This document shows positions 1-4,824 of a stretch of DNA of 10,205 bases, in pieces. Origin of the DNA: an uncultured archaeon. GTDB taxonomy: Archaea > Korarchaeota > Korarchaeia > Korarchaeales > Korarchaeaceae. Made by a program: the position numbers and the translations under genes. The stretch covers positions 1 to 10,205 of the forward strand of contig CALJEO010000109.1 in assembly GCA_938073845.1 (NCBI GenBank), in the 5' to 3' direction. The notes beneath the pieces are model-generated. The model had not been told where the DNA came from. It saw only the letters and a list, made by a program, of their open reading frames with translations, and searched no databases. Within the stretch, counting starts at the first letter, position 1. Every line of letters starts with the position of its first letter.

Positions 1-121
1 CGAGCTTCTCAGCCAACTCGGAGTCGGTCATGAGCATCAGGTCTTCTAGCTCTATACCCATCCTCCTCATGATCTCCACATACTTCCTATCTATCCTCTC
101 CGAGAGATCATCCAAGCTCAT
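1..121 (-). CDS. Unrecognised protein, N-terminal fragment (runs off the window)
   Basis: The first 40 residues are visible, beginning MSLDDLSERIDRKYVEIMRR; the rest lies beyond base 1. The ATG at 121-119 follows directly on the TGA of carS (124-122). A good ribosome-binding site, AAGGAGGT at 139-132, lies inside the end of carS with ten bases to the ATG, so the start is well supported and the gene is the last visible member of the XPD-carS operon. The fragment is charged and helical, with a short heptad-like stretch and a segment reading LMTDSELAEKL that resembles a helical DNA- or protein-binding domain. I recognise no family. Being an actual gene is likely; function is unknown. Confidence 0.7.
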   Translation of the reverse strand, partial: MSLDDLSERIDRKYVEIMRRMGIELEDLMLMTDSELAEKL

Positions 122-598
122 TCAATGCCCTACCTCCTTGAGACCGAGCAGATGGGCCATGAGGTTGGTCCCCCAGTGGAGGAGAGGTGTTATGACCAGC
201 AAGAATAAGATGGACTCTAGAGATAGGCTCTCGATGGGTGAAGCGAGGAGGAGTGAGAACACGAGAAATCCCTCCTGATCCAGTATAGGAGCAGGTCTTC
301 CCTCAGCTATCCCTAACCTCCTCTTCAGGAAGGATCCGATGCAGTCACCCAACATAGCTCCTAAGGATAAAGCGAAACCCTGCAAGAGCCTTCCCTGAAG
401 GGCCCCGACTAGGGAGCCTATTAACAATCCTGAGAGGAAGCCCCTCACGGTCTTGTGATTCCCCAGTATCCTCCTCCCATCGATGAAGTTCTTCCCCATG
501 TCCAGGGGCTTCCCTCCTCCTAGGAGCACCGGCGACATGTTAGCGAAGTAGGAGGGGAGCACGTACCATAACGCGTGTAGGTAAGGGCTCAGGTCCAT
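122..598 (-). CDS. carS: CDP-archaeol synthase (CarS, DUF46 family)
   Basis: CarS is the membrane enzyme that transfers CMP from CTP to 2,3-di-O-geranylgeranylglyceryl phosphate, giving the CDP-activated lipid from which archaeal polar headgroups are made. The 158 residues match the family length. Visible motifs are LPSYFANMSPVL (14-25), GGGKPLDMGKNFIDGRR (27-43), ILGNHKTVRGFLSG (44-57) and GDCIGSFLKRRLGI (84-97), followed by PILDQ (104-108); the Asp/Lys/Arg-rich loops form the nucleotide and metal site in this CDP-alcohol synthase fold. About four or five hydrophobic segments (near 8-26, 52-68, 72-88, 108-120, 130-150) fit an integral membrane protein. The ATG at 598-596 has GAGGTG (609-604) five bases upstream and overlaps the end of the preceding gene by ten bases, implying coupled translation. 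Neighbours do not explain its lipid role. Confidence 0.95.
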   Translation of the reverse strand: MDLSPYLHALWYVLPSYFANMSPVLLGGGKPLDMGKNFIDGRRILGNHKTVRGFLSGLLIGSLVGALQGRLLQGFALSLGAMLGDCIGSFLKRRLGIAEGRPAPILDQEGFLVFSLLLASPIESLSLESILFLLVITPLLHWGTNLMAHLLGLKEVGH

Positions 599-1041
599 CC
601 GACCACCTCAACCGCATCGAATAGCTCAAGGAACCATTCAGGTAAATCCTTTTCAGCCGTGTGGACGCTTACCATGGATCCAGAATACTTCTCGAAAGAC
701 CTGATGAGGCCCATCAGTGTTATGAAAGCTCTCTGTAGGTCGTAAGGTCTCGATGACGAGCTGGTAGCCCTCAGGTAAGCACCGAGAATCTCGTCCACGA
801 GGCAAGCCTCCCCTTCCCTCAGGTGGGCGAGCAGCAGGAGGAGGGAGGGTATGAGGTCCGGGGAGAGTGATGAGATCACAACAACGTCCTTCCTATCACC
901 TACGAGGTCTCTGAGGAGTTCCATTGACTTTGGATCATAGGTCACTATCACTAGCCTCCTCCCGCTACTCAGTAGCTCACTCACCTCTCCCCTCATCGCA
1001 CGGGCCCTCTCCTCCGGAGGACAGATCCTTAAGCGCATCAC
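589..1041 (-). CDS. Unrecognised 150-aa protein between XPD helicase and CarS
   Basis: No family was recognised. The order of segments suggests an alpha/beta protein: a strand RRLVIVTYD (about 28-36), a helix, a strand KDVVVISSL (51-59), a leucine-rich helix LIPSLLLLLAHLREG, a strand EACLVDEILGAYLRA (78-92) with an acidic DE after hydrophobics as in a Walker B strand, a helix, then SMVSVHTAEK (121-130) and FDAVEVVG (141-148). This resembles part of a RecA/P-loop core without a visible Walker A; that is inference. The longest reading starts with GTG at 1041, immediately followed by ATG at 1038. Neither has a clear ribosome-binding site. The ATG at residue 16 (base 996) has GGAGGAG about 12 bases upstream, so a 135-aa product is possible. 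The gene begins three bases after the XPD stop and overlaps carS, so it belongs to that operon and may work with the helicase. Confidence 0.8.
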   Translation of the reverse strand: MMRLRICPPEERARAMRGEVSELLSSGRRLVIVTYDPKSMELLRDLVGDRKDVVVISSLSPDLIPSLLLLLAHLREGEACLVDEILGAYLRATSSSSRPYDLQRAFITLMGLIRSFEKYSGSMVSVHTAEKDLPEWFLELFDAVEVVGWT

Positions 1042-1044
1042 TCA

Positions 1045-2715
1045 TCATACTTGAGTACCGAACTTCCCCTTAAAGAACTCTTCACCTGCTGAGACGAGTT
1101 CGCTCAAGCTCAAGTACCTCAAGGAAGCTCCCATCCACTCGGGCATCATGGCTAAGCATCTTGAGAACCTCCTATCAGCAAACACAATGAAGCCTAAATC
1201 ATTCAGGGACCTAACTGGCCTAGCAGCCGCCTGAACAGCCACTCTACACGCGTTTATCAAGCTCGGATTGTTGAGCCTCGTGTGCTTCCTCCAGAGGATA
1301 TACTGAATTCTACCCAATGCATTCGGTTTCGCGAACTGCATCCCCAAGACAACGGAGGTCGTCATCTGAAGTCCCGGAAAGTCCTCCCCCTCGCTGCTCC
1401 TCCCTCCCTGGACCCCTAGGAGTATCGCTCCACTGCTGGAGAGACTCTTAAACTCCGATATAACCCTAGCAAACTCCTGGGAGTCCATATCCCTGCTCTC
1501 CAGGAAGAGGGGTTTCGTCACCATGTGCTCGAAGCCCGCGTCCAGTATACCCTGGAGCACATCATAGGAGGACGTGAAGATACCCATGTTCCCGATGATG
1601 ACCTCAGAGAGATCCGCTAAAACTGAAGCAATCCTATAAAACTCCATTCTATCCCTTTCCTCGAACCTAGTCGTGAAGTCCCTGATTATGATGGAGGAGA
1701 CCCTCCCCCATGACCTGAGAGATATCCTCTCGTATCTGAGGTCCTCCGTCAGCTCTCCCCTAGCTACTTCTTCACTCCAAGTCCCTGATAAGAGCACGCG
1801 GACTCTAAAAGGCTCAAACATTTCCTCCAATCCCTTTCCACGATCCCTCACCAAGATCAGGTTAGGGGGCTCGAGCAGAACTTTGCTGGATAGCTCGACC
1901 TCACTTGAGATCCAGTCGAGAAGATCAATGAGACTACTGTCCCGATCCTCCGGGTAGCAGCTCCTCACTAGGTAGAGGAAGTAATTCTTAGGTACCTCTA
2001 AATAGGGGACGCCAGCCTTCCTCATGAAGTCCACGATTTCCCTGAGTAAGGTGAGGCAGTCGAGCTCTGATAGAGGTAAAACAATCAATCTCCTAGAGAT
2101 CCAGTACCCCCTGACGTTGTGAGCCTCATCAACAACTAGGTGGACCTCGGATCCCGTAAAGTTCATAGGAAGCTCCAACTCGGGATCGAAGAGGTAGGGG
2201 TAACAGAGGACTAGGGCATCATAATTTCCATCCCTTATCGTGGCTATGGACTCATAGTAGGGGCAGGAACCTGATGTTGAGATCGAGGGCTCATAGCAAC
2301 GGGGCCCTTCAATACCCTCAGGCTTATAGTAAGGGCAGATCCCCTTCCTTCTCAGATTTCTGCATGCTTCAGCCATAAGTTCATTATTTCTGATCCTTTT
2401 AACCCTCCAGTTTATGCAGAGCTCGCTCTTCCCCCTGAGGGCAGCTATCCTGATCTCCCTGAACTTCTCACATTCCTCTATCACCCTGCTTACCTGACTG
2501 TGCGTCCTCACGGCGTAGATGAACTTAACCCCCTTGGACTTCGAGAGGCAGCTTATAGCCGTTAGGACACTAGCGGTTTTCCCTAAGCCGCTAGGCGCCT
2601 CTATCACCGTCGTTCCTCCCCTCTCAATAGCTCTCACTATGCTCTTTATGAGTTCGAACTGTCCCTCCCTGGGCTCCGGGTAGGGGAAGTGCTTCAGGAA
2701 TTCACACTCCCGCAT
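1045..2715 (-). CDS. xpd: XPD/Rad3-family Fe-S 5'-3' DNA helicase
   Basis: This is a superfamily 2 helicase of the XPD/Rad3/DinG type, which unwinds DNA 5'-3' with ATP and carries a 4Fe-4S cluster; archaeal members are linked to DNA repair or replication-fork maintenance. The 556 residues match archaeal XPD. Motifs in order: REGQFELI near 16-23; Walker A APSGLGKT (40-47); Fe-S domain cysteines C100, C118, C127, C140 and C151, of which four should bind the cluster; DEAH box 196-199 in VVDEAHN; motif III LLSGT (308-312); motif V GVQGGRSSEGEDFPG (434-448); motif VI QAAARPVRS (495-503) followed by NDLGFIVFADRRF. The motif VI glycine common in QAxGR is alanine (A498). The ATG at 2715-2713 has no Shine-Dalgarno. 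A weak T/A-rich element (AAAGTTTTA, near 2759-2767) could be its promoter. It heads the operon ending with carS. Confidence 0.95.
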   Translation of the reverse strand: MRECEFLKHFPYPEPREGQFELIKSIVRAIERGGTTVIEAPSGLGKTASVLTAISCLSKSKGVKFIYAVRTHSQVSRVIEECEKFREIRIAALRGKSELCINWRVKRIRNNELMAEACRNLRRKGICPYYKPEGIEGPRCYEPSISTSGSCPYYESIATIRDGNYDALVLCYPYLFDPELELPMNFTGSEVHLVVDEAHNVRGYWISRRLIVLPLSELDCLTLLREIVDFMRKAGVPYLEVPKNYFLYLVRSCYPEDRDSSLIDLLDWISSEVELSSKVLLEPPNLILVRDRGKGLEEMFEPFRVRVLLSGTWSEEVARGELTEDLRYERISLRSWGRVSSIIIRDFTTRFEERDRMEFYRIASVLADLSEVIIGNMGIFTSSYDVLQGILDAGFEHMVTKPLFLESRDMDSQEFARVISEFKSLSSSGAILLGVQGGRSSEGEDFPGLQMTTSVVLGMQFAKPNALGRIQYILWRKHTRLNNPSLINACRVAVQAAARPVRSLNDLGFIVFADRRFSRCLAMMPEWMGASLRYLSLSELVSAGEEFFKGKFGTQV

Positions 2716-2837
2716 AAGGACTTTGATGGATAGGGTGTGGTGAATTTGCGCAGTTTTCCTAAAACTTTACAGACAACTCGGAGCTCCTCGATGCATCCCT
2801 TCAGGAGGCGAGCAGCCCAACCGATTTCGAATCCCAT
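2694..2837 (-). CDS. Possible 47-aa small protein upstream of xpd
   Basis: An ATG at 2837-2835 opens a 47-codon frame beginning MGFEIGWAARLLKGCIEELR and ending at a TGA inside the first codons of xpd (22-nt overlap). GAGGGGGA lies three bases upstream. The frame is open for another 12 codons before the ATG. The first 32 residues could form an amphipathic helix (WAARLLKGCIEELRVVCKVLGKL), and overlap with a following start is common in archaeal operons, which would give xpd a coupling signal it otherwise lacks. Against it: the length is easily reached by chance, the C-terminal third (TTPYPSKSLCGS) looks like random sequence, and no family is recognised. Low confidence. Confidence 0.25.
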   Translation of the reverse strand: MGFEIGWAARLLKGCIEELRVVCKVLGKLRKFTTPYPSKSLCGSVNS

Positions 2838-3055
2838 GTTTCCCCCTCGCTCCAGCTTAGCCTCCCTATCCTCTCAGAATCCAAGTTAGCCCTTCCTACA
2901 GCCGGGGCTCCTCGTTAACTCGATTCGTTGGAACGCCCCTTATGGATCGGAAAGTCAGCTCAACACCTCCACTTAATCCCAGGTGAGGGAATGCTTGGTA
3001 AACCGTATTCTGAGAGCGACCGCGAAATAAAGGAGTTATTAGTTACCTGAGACCT
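2716..3055. other. Intergenic gap between xpd start and ftsZ stop
   Basis: This 340-bp stretch has no convincing long gene on either strand. It holds the possible small ORF and the inverted-repeat structure listed separately, plus the presumed xpd promoter at its left end. On the minus strand just after the ftsZ stop the sequence reads CTCCTTTATTTCG (about 3023-3035), a short T-rich stretch that might end ftsZ transcription, but it is not a convincing terminator. Confidence 0.5.
2871..3016 (-). ncRNA. Possible structured RNA or structured ftsZ 3' region
   Basis: In the 340-bp gap between ftsZ and xpd the sequence can fold into one closed structure. Bases 2871-2880 (CTCTCAGAAT) are the exact reverse complement of 3007-3016. 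Directly inside, CCAAG (2881-2885) pairs with CTTGG (2994-2998); after a 4x4 internal loop CCCT (2890-2893) pairs with AGGG (2986-2989). Two inner hairpins, GGGGC/GCCCC (2904-2908 with 2935-2939) and CACCT/AGGTG (2964-2968 with 2981-2985), complete a three-way-junction-like shape. The strand cannot be decided from pairing. I give minus because a weak TATA-like CTAATAAC at about 3036-3043 lies about 24 bases before 3016 on that strand. No C/D-box, RNase P, SRP or 5S signature was seen. It could equally be an ftsZ mRNA tail. Confidence 0.25.
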
Positions 3056-4324
3056 TCAAATAACGTAAGGACTACCTAGGATGTCCTCCAGGGCTTCGAC
3101 CGGATCGTACCTTCCGTCCACGGAGACCGTTATAGGTTCAGTCCTCATGGGAACGTCGGGTCCCAGCATGTCCGGCGATCTTATCCCAGTGAGGAGGAGT
3201 ATCACCCTAATACTATCACCGAGAGACTCGTCTATATCAGCTCCTATCTTTATTATGGCGTCGCTGGACATCTTAGAGGCAACTATCTCAGTTATCTGAT
3301 GAACTTCAGTCAACCTCATGTTCTTCCCTCCATAGACAACCACTAGAGCACCCCTAGCTCCCTCAGGAGATATTTCTATGAGCTGATTCCTTAGGGCCAT
3401 CTTAACGGCCTCCTCACCCCTCCTCTTCGGGTCCGATGACTCGCCTATGCCCACAGCTGCGACCCCACCTACGGACATGAGCGTCCTTATATCATTCAGA
3501 TCGACGTTAACCATAGTCCTCTTCCTTATTATCTCAGCCACCCCCTTCACCATGACTGCTAGGGTCATGTCAGCTATCATGAACGCCTCATCTACCGGTC
3601 TGTCACCAGCCAGCTTGAGGAGCTTATCGTTGGATATCAGCACCACAGTATCGGCCCACTTCCTGAGCTGCCTTATTCCCTCCTGAGCTAGCTTGTACTT
3701 ATGCCTCCCCTCCGTCCTGAAGGGGAGCGTCACGAAAGCTATTATCTTAGCTCCCTTATCCTTAGCTATCTTCGCGACTATGGGCGCGGCTCCCGTTCCT
3801 GTTCCTCCTCCCATGCCCGCAGCCATGAAGACGAGATCGGGCCTGTTCCCCAAAGCATCAGATATCTTGTGTGCGTCCTGTTCAGCGCAAGCCCTAGCTA
3901 CCTCAGGCCTCCCACCCGCTCCCAACCCGTGTGTTATGCTTTCCCCTATCAGCACCTTATGAGGGGCGTTTATCCCATCCAAGTGAACCTTGTCCGTATT
4001 TATTGCAACGAGCTTTATGCCCTTTATCCCCAGCTTAGCTATGTTATCTATGGTGTTAGATCCGCAGCCCCCAACTCCCACTATAACCAAGTTCCCGGTC
4101 GCGGAGTCATCATCATCGTAGTCCAGATAAGCGCTGGAAAGTTTATCAGACTTCAGGAACTCATCTGAGCTCATCGATCTCACTTTAGAGATATCCTGGC
4201 TCGGTAGAGTACCCGACCTGCCGTAGTTGGATCTATCAGGAGGTGTTGTGGGACCTTCGAAGATCTTCCTGAAGAGATCGAGCATTTCCTTAGCTGGAGA
4301 TGGAGCTGATTCCTCCGGGAACAT
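3056..4324 (-). CDS. ftsZ: Cell-division tubulin homologue FtsZ
   Basis: FtsZ is the GTP-dependent filament-forming protein that builds the division ring at mid-cell. The GTP-binding domain starts near residue 78 with NLVIVGVGGCGSNTIDNI; AINTD (107-111) and the tubulin signature GGGTGTG (172-178) follow. The T7 synergy loop NVDLNDIR (273-280) keeps N273, D275 and D278, the positions needed for GTP hydrolysis by the neighbouring subunit. The second domain runs to about 382 and ends in a linker and the tail DPVEALEDILGSPYVI, a plausible partner-binding peptide. An unusual extra of about 75 residues precedes the core: a Pro/Ser-rich part (22-45) and the acidic run DYDDDD (68-73). The ATG at 4324-4322 shares its A with the TGA of the ribbon-helix-helix gene, with GGGGGTG about ten bases upstream, so this start and coupled translation are well supported. 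M51 would be an alternative start. Confidence 0.97.
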   Translation of the reverse strand: MFPEESAPSPAKEMLDLFRKIFEGPTTPPDRSNYGRSGTLPSQDISKVRSMSSDEFLKSDKLSSAYLDYDDDDSATGNLVIVGVGGCGSNTIDNIAKLGIKGIKLVAINTDKVHLDGINAPHKVLIGESITHGLGAGGRPEVARACAEQDAHKISDALGNRPDLVFMAAGMGGGTGTGAAPIVAKIAKDKGAKIIAFVTLPFRTEGRHKYKLAQEGIRQLRKWADTVVLISNDKLLKLAGDRPVDEAFMIADMTLAVMVKGVAEIIRKRTMVNVDLNDIRTLMSVGGVAAVGIGESSDPKRRGEEAVKMALRNQLIEISPEGARGALVVVYGGKNMRLTEVHQITEIVASKMSSDAIIKIGADIDESLGDSIRVILLLTGIRSPDMLGPDVPMRTEPITVSVDGRYDPVEALEDILGSPYVI

Positions 4325-4485
4325 CAGTAAGCAACACCCCCTGAGCTCTTCTTCTTGTACTCCCTTCTGAGAAGCCTTATAGCCTCCCTGATGGCCTCAC
4401 TCTTACTCGTGAACCCCACCTCCTCGACGAGTCTCTCGAGCTCCTTCATCAGGGAGTTGGGTATGTGAAAAGATACGACGACCAT
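4324..4485 (-). CDS. Small ribbon-helix-helix regulator upstream of ftsZ (CdrS-like)
   Basis: The 53-residue product begins MVVVSFHIPNSLMKELERLV and continues with GFTSKSEAIREAIRLLRREYKKK. This is the CopG/Arc/MetJ ribbon-helix-helix pattern: one beta strand (VVVSFHIP, 2-9) that pairs in a dimer and enters the DNA major groove, helix 1 (10-23), the turn with the SxSEAIR motif (27-33) and helix 2 (30-44), then a basic tail. The ATG at 4485-4483 has GGTGAT at 4494-4489, three bases upstream. Its TGA overlaps the ftsZ ATG (TGATG), so the two are one transcript. In haloarchaea the short RHH protein CdrS is encoded with ftsZ2 and controls division genes; same domain and neighbourhood make this the best hypothesis here, but orthology is inferred from architecture alone. 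Confidence 0.9.
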   Translation of the reverse strand: MVVVSFHIPNSLMKELERLVEEVGFTSKSEAIREAIRLLRREYKKKSSGGVAY

Positions 4486-4515
4486 GCGATCACCGATGCT
4501 AACCGACTCGGAGGG

Positions 4516-4523
4516 CTATTTAA
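4516..4523 (-). promoter_or_regulatory. TATA-like box for the RHH-ftsZ operon
   Basis: On the minus strand TTAAATAG is centred about 26 bases before base 4494, which would start the transcript just ahead of the GGTGAT ribosome-binding site and leave a very short leader. A second and stronger-looking box, ATTTATAAG at 4594-4586, could give an alternative start near 4563 with a leader of about 78 bases. Neither is proven. Confidence 0.45.
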
Positions 4524-4725
4524 CACTCCAAAGGGTATCCTGTGGATTATCATAGCCCGCTTGAGATTATGAACCGCGTCGCTCGCTTATAAATGAATGT
4601 TACTTTCATGAGTTACAATTGAAGGTATTCGTGAAACTATTCCCACTGATCCATCGTTAGCCCATGACGACATGCTGGGGAGCTCCTGCAACGGAGATCC
4701 ACAGATTTTGGTGCGTTAAGGGAGG

Positions 4726-4748
4726 TTATGATAAGAGCCTTCTCATAA
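4726..4748. promoter_or_regulatory. Candidate operator dyad 1, gcv promoter
   Basis: A 23-bp imperfect dyad: TTATGA (4726-4731) and TCATAA (4743-4748) are exact inverted copies, and inside them AAG (4733-4735) pairs with CTT (4739-4741) across a 3-bp centre. It lies about 55 bp upstream of the gcvPA TATA box. The same half-sites recur in dyad 2. Confidence 0.45.
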
Positions 4749-4773
4749 AGGATGGTACGCTTCAACTGCGGGC

Positions 4774-4795
4774 TTATGATCCCCCGGTATCATAA
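4774..4795. promoter_or_regulatory. Candidate operator dyad 2, overlapping the gcv TATA box
   Basis: TTATGAT (4774-4780) and ATCATAA (4789-4795) are exact inverted copies with an 8-bp centre CCCCCGGT, and the right half runs into the TATA box. The outer six bases of each arm are the same as in dyad 1. A protein bound here would cover the TATA/BRE region, so repression is the simplest reading. Confidence 0.5.
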
Positions 4796-4807
4796 ATATA
4801 TTATAAT
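4792..4807 (+). promoter_or_regulatory. TATA box of the gcvPA-gcvPB operon
   Basis: ATAAATATATTATAAT is a clear A/T island in otherwise GC-rich sequence, centred about 25 bases before the gcvPA ATG at 4825. With the usual archaeal spacing transcription would begin at or next to the ATG, so the mRNA is probably leaderless; this agrees with the absence of any Shine-Dalgarno (the ATG is preceded by CACCCCCG). Copies of ATCCCCCGG flank the box at 4779-4787 and 4806-4814. Confidence 0.75.
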
Positions 4808-4824
4808 CCCCCGGAACACCCCCG

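Larger units (their letters stand above)
4486..4824. other. Divergent intergenic control region, RHH-ftsZ and gcvPAB
   Basis: This 339-bp gap separates two divergent operons. Each end carries promoter signals, listed separately. The middle (about 4600-4720) shows no ORF and no convincing RNA; it contains a GTTAC direct repeat (4599-4603 and 4612-4616) and the palindrome GGAGCTCC near 4678. TTATGA-type boxes also occur on the RHH side (4567-4572, and TATCATA near 4548-4554), but not as a closed dyad of the same layout. Confidence 0.6.

Noticed and set aside
2825..2836. TTCGAATCC-like T-loop suggesting a degenerate tRNA
   Set aside because: The flanking bases do not pair into a T stem and no acceptor, D or anticodon arm is present nearby.
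3701..4168. 155-codon open frame on the plus strand opposite ftsZ
   Set aside because: It lies wholly antisense to the well-supported ftsZ core and its composition is that of an antisense shadow; no start signal or family resemblance.
4665..4672. C-box-like ATGACGA in the divergent gap, as of a C/D guide RNA
   Set aside because: It differs from the C-box consensus, and no D box follows at a suitable distance; no D'/C' pair is present.
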